Assembly: GCF_004345605.1 (NCBI RefSeq)
Contig: NZ_SLVY01000002.1
Location: 372,001-436,000 of the forward strand
Reading direction: 5' to 3'
From: Rhodococcus sp. SMB37
GTDB lineage: Bacteria > Actinomycetota > Actinomycetes > Mycobacteriales > Mycobacteriaceae
DNA: 64,000 nucleotides
Shown: positions 9,144 to 19,313 of the stretch, in pieces
Layout: the number at the start of each line of letters is the position of its first letter
Position numbering within the stretch: position 1 is the stretch's first letter
Notes under the pieces: model-generated
The model's database searches: none
Told to the model about the DNA's origin: nothing
The model's input: the letters and a program-made list of their open reading frames with translations, nothing else
Made by a program: the position numbers and the translations under genes

Positions 9144-9555
9144 GGTCACCACCGTCGGCGACGATCGCGGCAAGATCCTCGGGGCCGAAGGCGTCGGGTA
9201 GGAGTTCCGACATCGGGCGGGCACCGGCGGTGGTGTCGATGAGCAGACCGGGGCCGCCGTGTTCGAGAAGGACCTGCCGGCATCGGCCGCACGGCATCAG
9301 CAATGCCCCGCGCGCGTCGCACACGGTGACCGCTCGAAGACGTCCCCCACCACCGGAGATCAAGTTACCGACGAGTACGCATTCGGCACAAAGACCCAAG
9401 CCGTGTGAGACATTTTCCACATTGCAGCCGCTCACCGTCCTGCCGTCCACAGCGAGAGCAGCAGCCCCCACCGGAAACTTCGAGTAGGGCGCATAGGCGT
9501 GCCTCATAGCTTCATGTGCATTGGCGCGCAAGGACTTCCAATCAATCTCCGGCAC
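9136..9555 (-). CDS. cdd: Cytidine deaminase
   Basis: Zn-dependent deamination of cytidine/deoxycytidine to (deoxy)uridine. 139 aa from the GTG at 9555, which has GGAAGGA eight bases ahead; an ATG at 9573 lies upstream within that leader. The catalytic signature is intact: GCNVENVS, LCAECVLVG (Zn Cys and catalytic Glu region) and MPCGRCRQVLLE (two Zn Cys). First gene of cdd-deoA-add. The promoter must lie in the 250-bp divergent space shared with sdhC. Confidence 0.93.
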   Translation of the reverse strand: MPEIDWKSLRANAHEAMRHAYAPYSKFPVGAAALAVDGRTVSGCNVENVSHGLGLCAECVLVGNLISGGGGRLRAVTVCDARGALLMPCGRCRQVLLEHGGPGLLIDTTAGARPMSELLPDAFGPEDLAAIVADGGDHA

Positions 9556-9618
9556 AATCCCACATCCTTCCATGGTGGTCCACGCAACGATTCGACGCCC
9601 CCACCGCCCGCGATCACA

Positions 9619-9637
9619 GTTGGAAAGGCAAACCTAA
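9619..9637 (+). promoter_or_regulatory. Possible IdeR/DtxR iron box before sdhC
   Basis: gttggaaaggcaaacctaa matches 14 of 19 positions of the DtxR/IdeR consensus TTAGGTTAGGCTAACCTAA, with a near-perfect right half (GGCaAACCTAA). It lies about 170 bp before the sdhC start and about 65 bp before the cdd start. Succinate dehydrogenase uses haem and three Fe-S clusters, and DtxR acts on sdh in Corynebacterium. The left half is poor, so this is a candidate only. Confidence 0.35.
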
Positions 9638-9808
9638 CTTACGTTTTCAGGCCGGTACGAATCAGCCGGGAGATTAGTTCCCGGCTTTGCGATGGGTTTA
9701 GAGTCATGCCAAGTCGGTTCAGGTTTCACGTCGGGCCCGGTACTGCGGTTTTCCACAGGCGAGAGCGGCTCGACGCGTCCACCATTGACGTTGGAGGCAC
9801 AGCACTCG

Positions 9809-10216
9809 ATGAGCAGCACGACTGAAGCCGCCCCCGCACCGGCGGGGCGCACACGGTCGCTATACCGGGGGGACCCCGGAATGTGGTCCTGGGTTCTACA
9901 CCGGATCACCGGCGTGGCGACGTTCTTCTTCCTATTCGTCCACGTCCTCGATACCGCACTCGTCCGGGTCAACCCCGAGACCTACGACGCGGTCATCGAG
10001 ACCTACAAGAACCCGATCGTCGGCCTGATGGAGCTCGGCCTGGTGGCCATGGTGCTCTACCACGCCCTCAACGGCTTGCGCGTCATGCTCGTCGACTTCT
10101 GGTCCAAGGGCCCGAAGTACCAGCGCGTGATGCTCTGGACGATCCTGGCGATCTGGTTCGTGGTGATGATCCCCGCGACCATTCGCATCTTCTACAACAT
10201 GTTTGCGGGGCACTGA
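9809..10216 (+). CDS. sdhC: Succinate dehydrogenase cytochrome b subunit
   Basis: Membrane anchor binding haem b and quinone for complex II. 135 aa with three predicted transmembrane helices, around residues 30-52, 68-90 and 100-125. The family motif HRITGVATFFFLFVHV includes candidate haem His residues, and LYHALNGLRVML carries another. TTGGAGGC precedes the ATG at 9809; longer in-frame starts lack such a site. First gene of sdhCDAB, one base from sdhD. Confidence 0.95.
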   Translation: MSSTTEAAPAPAGRTRSLYRGDPGMWSWVLHRITGVATFFFLFVHVLDTALVRVNPETYDAVIETYKNPIVGLMELGLVAMVLYHALNGLRVMLVDFWSKGPKYQRVMLWTILAIWFVVMIPATIRIFYNMFAGH

Positions 10217-10217
10217 C

Positions 10218-10658
10218 ATGACTGAAGCGAAGACCCTCGGCACGTCGTACGACCGCCCGGCGAGCCTCGACAACCCACGCTCCCCGCGTCGCTCGGCGAA
10301 GAACAACTTCGAGCTGTACGCGTGGATGTTCATGCGCTTGTCCGGCGTCGCACTGGTCATCCTGGTGCTCGGCCACCTGCTGATCATGCTGATGCTCGAC
10401 GACGGCGTTCACCGCATCAACTTCGCCTTCGTTGCGGGTCGCTGGTCCAGCCCGTTCTGGCAGGTCTGGGACCTGTCGATGCTGTGGCTCGCACAGCTGC
10501 ACGGCGGCAACGGCCTGCGCACCGTCATCGCGGACTACGCACGCAAGGACTCCACCCGGTTCTGGCTCAACACGATCCTGGTCGTGTCGATGATCCTGAT
10601 CATGGGTCTGGGCACCTACGTGATCTTCACCTTCGATCCCAACATCGTTGCGAGCTAG
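10218..10658 (+). CDS. sdhD: Succinate dehydrogenase hydrophobic membrane anchor
   Basis: 146 aa and three transmembrane segments, around residues 35-57, 82-102 and 118-140. The family landmarks are FMRLSGVALVILVLGHLLIM and LAQLHGGNGLRTVIADY, with His residues suited to haem/quinone binding. It starts one base after the sdhC stop and is followed 15 bp later by sdhA. With SdhC it anchors the catalytic SdhAB dimer on the cytoplasmic face of the membrane. Confidence 0.94.
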   Translation: MTEAKTLGTSYDRPASLDNPRSPRRSAKNNFELYAWMFMRLSGVALVILVLGHLLIMLMLDDGVHRINFAFVAGRWSSPFWQVWDLSMLWLAQLHGGNGLRTVIADYARKDSTRFWLNTILVVSMILIMGLGTYVIFTFDPNIVAS

Positions 10659-10673
10659 GGGAGCCAAGACTTC

Positions 10674-12425
10674 ATGCAGGAACATCGTTATGACGTGGTC
10701 ATCGTCGGTGCAGGCGGCGCCGGAATGCGCGCCGCGATCGAAGCCGGCCCCCGGGCCCGCACCGCGGTTCTGACCAAGCTCTACCCCACTCGCAGCCACA
10801 CCGGCGCCGCACAGGGTGGCATGTGCGCCGCCCTGGCGAACGTCGAGGAAGACAACTGGGAGTGGCACACATTCGACACCGTCAAGGGCGGCGACTACCT
10901 CGCCGACCAGGACGCCGTCGAGATCATGGCGAAGGAAGCCATCGACGCCGTCCTCGACCTCGAGAAGATGGGTCTTCCGTTCAACCGCACGCCCGAGGGC
11001 AAGATCGACCAGCGTCGATTCGGTGGCCACACCCGCGACCACGGCAAGGCCCCCGTCCGTCGCGCGTGCTACGCAGCCGACCGCACGGGACACATGATCC
11101 TGCAGACGCTGTACCAGAACTGTGTCAAGCACGACGTGGAGTTCTTCAACGAGTTCTACGCGCTCGACATCGCGCTGACCGAGACCGAGAACGGTCCGGT
11201 CGCGACGGGTGTCATCGCCTACGAGCTCGCCACGGGTGAGATCCACGTCTTCCACGCGAAGTCGATCGTGTTCGCCACGGGCGGCTCGGGCCGTATGTAC
11301 AAGACGACGTCCAACGCCCACACCCTCACCGGTGACGGCCTGGGCATCATCTTCCGTAAGGGCCTGCCGCTCGAGGACATGGAATTCCATCAATTCCATC
11401 CGACGGGACTGGCCGGACTCGGCATTCTCATCTCGGAGGCGGTCCGCGGTGAGGGTGGCATCCTACGCAACGTCGACGGCGAGCGCTTCATGGAGCGGTA
11501 CGCACCCACCATCAAGGACCTCGCCCCCCGCGACATCGTCGCGCGCTCGATGGTTCTCGAGGTGCTCGAAGGCCGCGGTGCCGGACCGAACAAGGACTAC
11601 GTCTACATCGACGTGACCCACCTGGGCGAAGACGTCCTCGAGGAGAAGCTCCCCGACATCACGGAGTTCGCGCGCACCTATCTCGGCGTCGACCCGGTCA
11701 CCGAGCTCGTTCCCGTGTACCCCACCTGCCACTACGTCATGGGTGGTATTCCCACCAATGTCGAGGGTGAGGTGCTCCGCGACAACGACAACGTCGTCCC
11801 GGGTCTGTACGCGGCCGGCGAGTGCGCATGCGTGTCCGTGCACGGCGCCAATCGCCTCGGCACCAACTCGCTCCTCGACATCAACGTGTTCGGCCGCCGC
11901 GCCGGCATCGCTGCCGCGGAGTACGCGAACAGCCACGACCACGTGGACATGCCGGAGAACCCGACGAGGTACGTCGATGACTGGCTCGACCTGATCCTCC
12001 ACCAGGGGGGCAGCGAGCGCGTCGCCGATATCCGTCGCGACCTCCAGCAGTCGATGGACAACAACGCGTCGGTGTTCCGCACCGAGGAGACGCTGACCCA
12101 AGCGCTCAACGACATCCACGAGCTGAAGAAGCGCTACAAGGAAATCACGGTCCATGACAAGGGCAAGCGCTACAACAGCGACCTGCTCGAGGCAGTCGAG
12201 CTCGGCTTCCTGCTCGAGATGGCCGAGGTGACCGTCGTCGGTGCCCTCAATCGCAAGGAATCGCGTGGCGGTCACGCACGCGAGGACTACCCGAACCGGG
12301 ACGACGCGACCTACATGAAGCACACCATGGCTTACAAGGTGGGCGAGGACCTGATCTCCGACATCCGCCTGGACTACAAGCCGGTGGTCCAGACCCGGTA
12401 CGAGCCCATGGAGCGTAAGTACTGA
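10674..12425 (+). CDS. sdhA: Succinate dehydrogenase flavoprotein subunit
   Basis: Oxidises succinate to fumarate in the TCA cycle. 583 aa, full length. It shows the N-terminal FAD-binding VVIVGAGGAGMRAA, the covalent-FAD His42 in RSHTGAAQGG, the dicarboxylate site HPTGLAG, and the C-terminal domain with RKESRGGHAREDYP (catalytic Arg). AGGGGAG precedes the ATG at 10674. Its TGA shares a base with the ATG of sdhB, so the two catalytic subunits are made in step. Confidence 0.97.
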   Translation: MQEHRYDVVIVGAGGAGMRAAIEAGPRARTAVLTKLYPTRSHTGAAQGGMCAALANVEEDNWEWHTFDTVKGGDYLADQDAVEIMAKEAIDAVLDLEKMGLPFNRTPEGKIDQRRFGGHTRDHGKAPVRRACYAADRTGHMILQTLYQNCVKHDVEFFNEFYALDIALTETENGPVATGVIAYELATGEIHVFHAKSIVFATGGSGRMYKTTSNAHTLTGDGLGIIFRKGLPLEDMEFHQFHPTGLAGLGILISEAVRGEGGILRNVDGERFMERYAPTIKDLAPRDIVARSMVLEVLEGRGAGPNKDYVYIDVTHLGEDVLEEKLPDITEFARTYLGVDPVTELVPVYPTCHYVMGGIPTNVEGEVLRDNDNVVPGLYAAGECACVSVHGANRLGTNSLLDINVFGRRAGIAAAEYANSHDHVDMPENPTRYVDDWLDLILHQGGSERVADIRRDLQQSMDNNASVFRTEETLTQALNDIHELKKRYKEITVHDKGKRYNSDLLEAVELGFLLEMAEVTVVGALNRKESRGGHAREDYPNRDDATYMKHTMAYKVGEDLISDIRLDYKPVVQTRYEPMERKY

Positions 12426-13204
12426 TGACAACTCTCGAGAAGAACGACAACGCCCCCGCGTCCGAGCTGCCTCCCGTGCCCGAGGGCGCGACCATGGTCA
12501 CGCTCAAGATCGCCCGGTTCAACCCGGAGGACGACAAGGGCCAGCACTGGGATTCCTTCCAGGTTCCCGCGCTTCCCACCGACCGCATGCTCAACCTGCT
12601 GCTGTACGTGAAGGGCTACCTCGACGGCACCCTCACGTTCCGCCGCAGCTGCGCACACGGTGTCTGCGGCTCCGACGCGATGCGGATCAACGGCGTCAAC
12701 CGCCTGGCCTGCAAGATCCTGATGAAGGACATGCTGCCCAAGGACGGGAAGCCGGTCACCATCACGATCGAGCCCATCCGCGGTCTTCCGGTCGAGAAGG
12801 ACCTCATCGTCGACATGGAGCCGTTCTTCGACGCGTTCCGTGCCGTCAAGCCGTTCCTCATCGCGACCGGTAACGAGCCGACCCGCGAGCGCATCCAGTC
12901 GCAGCACGACCGCGCACGTTTCGATGACACCACCAAGTGCATCCTGTGTGCGTGCTGCACCACCTCGTGCCCGGTGTACTGGAGCGACGGCAGCTACTTC
13001 GGTCCCGCTGCCATCGTCAACGCTCACCGCTTCATCTTCGATTCGCGTGACGAAGGTGCCGCCGAGCGTCTGGATATTCTCAACGACAAGGAAGGTGTGT
13101 GGCGCTGCCGTACCACCTTCAACTGCACCGACGCGTGCCCTCGCGGCATCCAGGTGACGAAGGCGATCCAGGAAGTCAAGCGTGCGTTGATGTTTGCACG
13201 CTGA
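12425..13204 (+). CDS. sdhB: Succinate dehydrogenase iron-sulfur subunit
   Basis: Electron transfer from SdhA to quinone. 259 aa. The [2Fe-2S] site is Cys76 and Cys81 in RRSCAHGVCGSDAM, with Asp84 replacing the third Cys as in many SdhB, plus Cys96. The C-terminal [4Fe-4S]/[3Fe-4S] ligands are in KCILCACCTTSCPVYW and FNCTDACPRGIQ. Last gene of the operon, closed by a strong terminator 24 bp later. Confidence 0.97.
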   Translation: MTTLEKNDNAPASELPPVPEGATMVTLKIARFNPEDDKGQHWDSFQVPALPTDRMLNLLLYVKGYLDGTLTFRRSCAHGVCGSDAMRINGVNRLACKILMKDMLPKDGKPVTITIEPIRGLPVEKDLIVDMEPFFDAFRAVKPFLIATGNEPTRERIQSQHDRARFDDTTKCILCACCTTSCPVYWSDGSYFGPAAIVNAHRFIFDSRDEGAAERLDILNDKEGVWRCRTTFNCTDACPRGIQVTKAIQEVKRALMFAR

Positions 13205-13227
13205 CAGCAGACCACCTCTGCAGCCCC

Positions 13228-13263
13228 ATCGAAGGCCCGCACACTCGTGTGCGGGCCTTCGAT
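13228..13263 (+). terminator. Rho-independent-like hairpin after sdhB
   Basis: A perfect 17-bp inverted repeat (ATCGAAGGCCCGCACAC and its complement) separated by two bases. There is no long T tract, as usual in actinobacteria. It sits between sdhB and the oppositely oriented yihY gene and can serve both strands. Confidence 0.85.
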
Positions 13264-13332
13264 GTTCAAGAACCGTGTGCTCTCAGCCGGGAACGACTAC
13301 ACCCGCAGTTCACATCCGAGCCGGGAACCCGA

Positions 13333-14388
13333 TCAGTGGCGTGCACGCCCGGTACCGCTACGGCGTGCTCTGGCGCCGACGAGCGCGCCGCCGAGCACAC
13401 CCGCGCCGAGCAGAGCCAGTCCCCCGCGCACACCCGGGCCCTCCTGGACCTGGACACGAGGCGTGATCACCGCGGGATCCGGTGCGGGAACGTGCGCGAG
13501 CGCGAGATTCGCCTTCGTCGACGCGGCAAACGCGGTGCAGAACAACACGAGCTGCGCGGTGATGTTTCCGAACACGAGGATGCCGAGAATCGGGCCGAAC
13601 GCGACGCCCGCGGGTCCCTGGAGGACCCTCTCCAAGTAGATCGATCCGGCCTGCTTGAGGATCTCGAAGCCGACGCCTGCGATCACGCCGGCGAGGATCG
13701 CACTGCGGAACGTGACCGGTTCGCGTGGCAAACGCGCAATGACCCAGGTGAACACCGCGCTTGTGGCGGCGGTCGCGATGAGGAGCGCCGCGATACGCAG
13801 CAGCACGCCCACCCCGACGATGTTCTCGATGTTCAGCAGTTCCACGATCCACCGCATCACCGGCCCGCTACTGACCGCCGACAACCCCAACGACACGATC
13901 ATCGCGAGACCCAGACTGATCAGCGCACCGCCGTCCTTGAGCTTCACGACGAGGAAGTTGCCCTTCTCGCGCGGGTTGTCCCACATCGCAGTGAGCGCGT
14001 CACGCAGGTTCGCCATCCAGCCGAGACCGGCGTACGACGCGGTGATCAGACCGATGACACCTACCGCACCGCGGGAATCGATCGCGGAATCGATGATTCC
14101 CTGGACCGTGCTGCCGAGCTCACCGGGGATGTTCTCGGTGATCGCATCGCTGATCTGCTCGAGCATCTCCGGCCGACCGGCGAGGACGAAACCGGCAATC
14201 GAGAACGCGACCATGATGACCGGGACGATCGCGAGGACCGTGAAGTATGTGAGACCCGCGGCGTAGTAGCTGCCCTTGTGCTCCTGATATCGCATACCGG
14301 AACGCACCAGATGGTCGAGCCACGGCCGGGCCGCACGTTGGCGTTCGAGGAATCCGGGCTTGTCGTCGACGTCGGGGCCACCGACCAT
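13333..14388 (-). CDS. YihY/BrkB-family inner membrane protein
   Basis: 351 aa with about six transmembrane segments. Family landmarks include SYYAAGLTYFTVLAIVPVIM, the loop GVIGLITASYAGLGWMANLR and FGPILGILVFGN. The ATG at 14388 has GGAGA five bases ahead, so it is preferred over 14406. Older annotations as ribonuclease BN are wrong for this family; its transport function is unknown. It lies 18 bp downstream of trpS, as in M. tuberculosis, and ends in a basic cytoplasmic tail. Confidence 0.88.
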   Translation of the reverse strand: MVGGPDVDDKPGFLERQRAARPWLDHLVRSGMRYQEHKGSYYAAGLTYFTVLAIVPVIMVAFSIAGFVLAGRPEMLEQISDAITENIPGELGSTVQGIIDSAIDSRGAVGVIGLITASYAGLGWMANLRDALTAMWDNPREKGNFLVVKLKDGGALISLGLAMIVSLGLSAVSSGPVMRWIVELLNIENIVGVGVLLRIAALLIATAATSAVFTWVIARLPREPVTFRSAILAGVIAGVGFEILKQAGSIYLERVLQGPAGVAFGPILGILVFGNITAQLVLFCTAFAASTKANLALAHVPAPDPAVITPRVQVQEGPGVRGGLALLGAGVLGGALVGARARRSGTGRARH

Positions 14389-14406
14389 CTGGGTCTCCTT
14401 ACGCAA

Positions 14407-15540
<1,134 letters not shown>

Positions 15541-16344
15541 CTACTCGAACGTGACGGTGACCGGGGCGTGGTCCGACCAGCGCTCGGCATAGGTCGCGGC
15601 GCGCTCGACCCGCGCGTCGGTCGCCCGGACAGCCAGGGCCGGGGTCACGAGGTGGTAGTCGATCCGCCAGCCGGCGTCGGCGTCGAAGGCCTTGCCGCGG
15701 TACGACCACCAGGAATAGGGGCCTGCGACGTCGCCGTGCAGGTCGCGTGCGACGTCGAGCCATCGACCGGTCGCGAGCAGGTCATCCATCCAGGCCCGCT
15801 CGCCGGGCAGGAAACCGGACTTCTTGACGTTGCCCTTCCAGTTCTTGATGTCGCGCTCGGTGTGGGCGATGTTCCAGTCGCCGCACACCACCATGTCGCG
15901 GCCTGCCGCGATGACGTCGGCCGCGCGCTCCCCCAGGTACGCGGCGAAGCCCTTCATGAAGCGCTCCTTGTCATCCTGCTTCGGGGTATCTGCTTCACCG
16001 GTGGGCAGGTACAGACTGCCGATCGTCACGTCCCCGAAATCCGCCTCGATGTAGCGGCCCGAGTCGGCGAACTCCTCGACGTCGAAACCCACACGCACGG
16101 CGTCCGCCGGTATGCGCGACAGTATCGCAACGCCCGCGCGTCCCTTTGCAGACGCCTCGGCTCCCCCGACATGCCAACCGGCGTCCAGCGCCGGCGCGAT
16201 CGCGGTGTGGAACTGCTTCTCGCTCGCACGTACTTCCTGGAGACAGACGACGTCCGCAGAGGAGGTTTCGAGCCACGCGAGCAGGCCCTTGCCGGCCGCT
16301 GCGCGCACGCCGTTGACGTTCACGGTGGTGATGGTGAGGGACAC
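15541..16344 (-). CDS. xthA: Exodeoxyribonuclease III (AP endonuclease family)
   Basis: Base-excision repair at abasic sites; 3'-5' exonuclease on duplex DNA. 267 aa from the GTG at 16344 (SLTITTVNVNGVRAA). Active-site elements are VVCLQEVRA (metal Glu), GRYIEADFG, VCGDWNIAHTERD (catalytic Asp/Asn) and the C-terminal WSDHAPVTVTFE (Asp-His pair). An ATG at 16419 would add a 25-residue tail of unusual composition and is not favoured. Confidence 0.93.
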   Translation of the reverse strand: MSLTITTVNVNGVRAAAGKGLLAWLETSSADVVCLQEVRASEKQFHTAIAPALDAGWHVGGAEASAKGRAGVAILSRIPADAVRVGFDVEEFADSGRYIEADFGDVTIGSLYLPTGEADTPKQDDKERFMKGFAAYLGERAADVIAAGRDMVVCGDWNIAHTERDIKNWKGNVKKSGFLPGERAWMDDLLATGRWLDVARDLHGDVAGPYSWWSYRGKAFDADAGWRIDYHLVTPALAVRATDARVERAATYAERWSDHAPVTVTFE

Positions 16345-16447
16345 GCCGGACACCGTATCCGACACCGCCGACGGACAGGAAACACGGGACGCCCCTGATA
16401 GGACGTCCCGTGTCGTCATGCACTCCGATCATCGAAGCGACGGGCTT

Positions 16448-17671
16448 CTAGTGCGAGGCGCGGGCCTTCTGCAGGTTCTCGTCGAGCGCACCGAGGAACT
16501 CCTCGGTGGTCAGCCACGACTGTTCGGGGCCGACGAGCAGCGCGAGATCCTTGGTCATGATGCCCGCCTCGACGGTCTTGATGACAACGTCTTCGAGCGC
16601 CTGCGCGAACTCGATCACGTCGGGAGTGTTGTCGAGTTTGCCGCGGTGCTCGAGACCTCGGGTCCAGGCGAAGATCGACGCAATCGGGTTGGTCGACGTC
16701 GGCTTGCCCTGCTGGTGCTGCCGGTAGTGCCGGGTGACGGTGCCGTGTGCAGCCTCCGCCTCGACGGTCTTGCCGTCCGGTGTCATCAACACTGAGGTCA
16801 TCAGGCCGAGAGAGCCGTAACCCTGCGCCACGGTGTCCGACTGGACGTCACCGTCATAGTTCTTGCAGGCCCAGACGTAGCCGCCCTCCCACTTGAGGGA
16901 CGACGCCACCATGTCGTCGATGAGGCGGTGTTCGTAGGTGAGTCCTGCAGCGTCGAACTCCGCCTTGAACTCTTCCTCGTAGATCCGCTGGAACTCGTCC
17001 TTGAACATGCCGTCGTAGGCCTTGAGGATCGTGTTCTTGGTCGACAGGTAGACCGGGTAGTTGCGCTGCAGACCGTAGGACAGTGAGGCGCGCGCGAAGT
17101 CCTGGATGGACTTCTTGTAGTTGTACATCCCCATGACGACGCCGCCGTCCTCGGGAATCCTGCAGACCTCGTGCTCGATCGGCTCGGAGCCATCGTCCGG
17201 TGTGTAGGTGATGGTGACAGTGCCGGCTCCGGGGACCTTGAAGTCGGTCGCGCGGTACTGGTCGCCGAATGCGTGACGACCGACGATGACCGGCTTGGTC
17301 CAGCCCGGAACCAGCCTCGGCACGTTGGAGATGATGATGGGCGCGCGGAAAATGGTGCCGCCGAGAATGTTACGGATGGTTCCGTTGGGCGAACGCCACA
17401 TCTTCTTCAGGCCGAACTCCTCGACGCGCGCTTCGTCGGGGGTGATGGTCGCGCACTTGACGCCGACGCCGTACTTCTTGATGGCGTGTGCGGAGTCGAT
17501 GGTGACCTGGTCGTCGGTCGCATCGCGATTCTCGATGCCGAGGTCGTAGTACTCGAGATCCACATCCAGGTAGGGATGGATGAGCTTGTCTTTGATGAAC
17601 TGCCAGATGATGCGAGTCATCTCGTCGCCGTCGAGTTCGACGACCTTACCCTCAACCTTGATCTTGGACAT
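16448..17671 (-). CDS. icd: NADP-dependent isocitrate dehydrogenase (dimeric, Icd1 type)
   Basis: TCA-cycle oxidation of isocitrate to 2-oxoglutarate with NADPH formation. 407 aa, the length of the eukaryote-like homodimeric class (M. tuberculosis Icd1). Motifs include the N-terminal [13 protein letters not shown], the substrate loop [19 protein letters not shown], metal-binding [11 protein letters not shown] and the cofactor loop [11 protein letters not shown] with a downstream Arg. The ATG at 17671 gives [13 protein letters not shown]. Divergent from the metX leader, with about 275 bp between. Confidence 0.96.
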   Translation of the reverse strand: MSKIKVEGKVVELDGDEMTRIIWQFIKDKLIHPYLDVDLEYYDLGIENRDATDDQVTIDSAHAIKKYGVGVKCATITPDEARVEEFGLKKMWRSPNGTIRNILGGTIFRAPIIISNVPRLVPGWTKPVIVGRHAFGDQYRATDFKVPGAGTVTITYTPDDGSEPIEHEVCRIPEDGGVVMGMYNYKKSIQDFARASLSYGLQRNYPVYLSTKNTILKAYDGMFKDEFQRIYEEEFKAEFDAAGLTYEHRLIDDMVASSLKWEGGYVWACKNYDGDVQSDTVAQGYGSLGLMTSVLMTPDGKTVEAEAAHGTVTRHYRQHQQGKPTSTNPIASIFAWTRGLEHRGKLDNTPDVIEFAQALEDVVIKTVEAGIMTKDLALLVGPEQSWLTTEEFLGALDENLQKARASH

Positions 17672-17945
17672 ACGCGGTTCGTGTCCTCCTTGGACGGCAG
17701 TCGAGTCCCCGATCGGCCGCACTTCAGGAATACGGCCGCCTTCGGCTCAGGTATCCGAGCGTGGCTCTGCACGCGTCCGGTGCGGAGCCAAACAGAACAA
17801 GCGTACTGCTATTCGATACGCACACAACCCCGGTCACACCCCTCGCAAACACTACTGACCGGTAACTTTTACCCCTCCCGACACCGGCCGGAGAGAGGTC
17901 GAGAGCCGCCTATCGGACCGTGGAACCCAGCCGTTAGACTTCCGA

Positions 17946-18080
17946 CGAGGTCATGAGTGCCAGCGCGAAGCCCCGGCTTGCTGGTCGGCAACCCTCCGGC
18001 CAGGGTGGGGTGCTCCGGGTGAGGACACGGTCGTCGGCGCACCGCAGACGACAAGCCGGCTCCTGGGAGGTTCGAAATGC
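17946..18080 (+). ncRNA. SAM-IV riboswitch upstream of metX
   Basis: The block from GGTCATGAGTGCCAGCG through AAGCCCCGGCTTGCTGG, CGGCAACCCTCC and GGTGGGGTGCTCCGGGTGA has the order and conserved strings of the actinobacterial SAM-IV aptamer. In mycobacteria that aptamer precedes the metC-metA pair. It senses S-adenosylmethionine and represses downstream methionine genes. The exact 3' boundary is approximate; GGGAGG at 18066-18071 lies just past the core and may be the masked ribosome site. Confidence 0.88.
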
Positions 18081-18138
18081 TGATGAACTGTCGATACCGG
18101 CTTCCCTTCCAGCCCTCCGACATGGCGAGTAGGACACG

Positions 18139-18177
18139 ATGACCATCACCACCGGCCTCGAGGCGGTCGCATCTTGA
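18139..18177 (+). other. Short open frame overlapping metX: leader ORF or frameshifted metX N-terminus
   Basis: The ATG at 18139 has a good ribosome site (AGTAGGA) and opens a 12-codon frame, [12 protein letters not shown], ending in TGA. That TGA overlaps the TTG from which the long metX frame begins. Mycobacterial MetX begins MTI. So this may be the true metX start separated from the body by a one-base indel near 18172-18178, or a translated leader coupled to a TTG start. Confidence 0.45.
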
Positions 18178-19301
18178 CAGCAGGTACCAACCGTCGGCGG
18201 ATCGAACTCCCCGCGGAAGACGGACAGCTCGGCACCGTCGACATCGGCAACATCACCCTCGAGAGCGGCGACATCCTTCCCGACGTCACCGTTGCTCTGC
18301 AGCGGTGGGGCGCGCTGTCGCCCACCCGCGACAACGTCGTACTCGTCGAGCACGCCCTGACCGGCGACTCGCACATCACCGGGCCCGCCGGACCGGATCA
18401 CCCGTCCCCCGGCTGGTGGTCCGGCATGGTAGGCCCCGGTGCCCCGATCGACACCGACCGGTGGTGCGTGGTGGCCACGAACGTCCTCGGCGGATGCCAA
18501 GGGACCACCGGACCGAGCAGCACCGCACCCGACGGCAAACCGTGGGGCTCGCGATTCCCCCGGATCACCATTCGCGATCAGATCACCGCGGAAGCCGCCC
18601 TTCTCGATACTCTCGGCATCGACGCGTTGGCCGCGGTGACGGGCGGCTCGATGGGCGGCATGCGTTCGCTCGAATGGATCGTCACCCACCCGAACCGGGT
18701 GCGGGCGGCACTGGTCCTCGCAGTGGGTGCCCGCGCAACCGCCGATCAGATCGGTGTCCAGAGCACTCAGATCGCTGCCATCATGGCGGATCCGGACTGG
18801 CAGGGCGGCGACTACTACGAGAGTGGCCGCCGACCGGAGGCCGGGCTGGGAATCGCCCGCCGCATGGCCCACCTGTCGTATCGCAGCGAGGAAGAACTCG
18901 ACTCGCGGTTCGCGAATCTTCCTCAAGGCGACGAGGATCCGTGGCGTGATGGGCGCTACGCGGTGCAGAGCTATCTCGACCACCAGGCGTCGAAACTCGT
19001 CAATCGGTTCGATCCCGGGACCTATGTGGTGCTCAGCGACGCCATGAACCGGCACGACGTGGGCCGCGGTCGCGGTGGCATCGAGGCCGCGTTGAGGAGC
19101 ACGCGTGTGCCGACGATCGTCGCAGGTGTCGATTCCGACCGGCTCTACCCGATCCGATTGCAGCAGGAGATCGCAGACGGTCTGCCCCACTGCGACCGGC
19201 TGCGCGTCCTCGAATCACGCGACGGACACGACGGCTTCCTCACCGAGGCCGATGCGGTCGCGAAGCTGCTCGTCGAGCTGATGGAGCTGGCGGACGCCTG
19301 A
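18174..19301 (+). CDS. metX: Homoserine O-acetyltransferase
   Basis: Acetyl-CoA + homoserine gives O-acetylhomoserine, the committed step to methionine. 375 aa of alpha/beta-hydrolase fold. Landmarks are [28 protein letters not shown] and the nucleophile elbow [15 protein letters not shown] (Ser); the catalytic Asp is in [10 protein letters not shown] and His in DGHDGFL. The long frame can only open at a TTG (18174), an unusual start, while a well-placed ATG lies in another frame at 18139. The sulfhydrylase gene metY/metC, usual between riboswitch and metX, is absent. Confidence 0.93.
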   Translation: MTAGTNRRRIELPAEDGQLGTVDIGNITLESGDILPDVTVALQRWGALSPTRDNVVLVEHALTGDSHITGPAGPDHPSPGWWSGMVGPGAPIDTDRWCVVATNVLGGCQGTTGPSSTAPDGKPWGSRFPRITIRDQITAEAALLDTLGIDALAAVTGGSMGGMRSLEWIVTHPNRVRAALVLAVGARATADQIGVQSTQIAAIMADPDWQGGDYYESGRRPEAGLGIARRMAHLSYRSEEELDSRFANLPQGDEDPWRDGRYAVQSYLDHQASKLVNRFDPGTYVVLSDAMNRHDVGRGRGGIEAALRSTRVPTIVAGVDSDRLYPIRLQQEIADGLPHCDRLRVLESRDGHDGFLTEADAVAKLLVELMELADA

Positions 19302-19313
19302 AAGCCGTGTGCT

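Noticed and set aside
10083-11399. Long minus-strand open frame (438 codons) opposite sdhD-sdhA
   Set aside because: Composition is that of a high-GC antisense shadow (Val/Asp/His/Arg rich); sdhD and sdhA have clear motifs on the plus strand.
11463-12431. Long minus-strand open frame opposite the end of sdhA
   Set aside because: Antisense shadow of a certain gene; no recognisable domain or ribosome site.
18060-18085. tRNA T-loop-like string GGTTCGAAAT
   Set aside because: Belongs to the riboswitch 3' side; no cloverleaf can be drawn. No tRNA or rRNA gene was found in the window.
17869-18123. Minus-strand open frame across the metX leader
   Set aside because: The region is explained by the SAM-IV aptamer on the plus strand.
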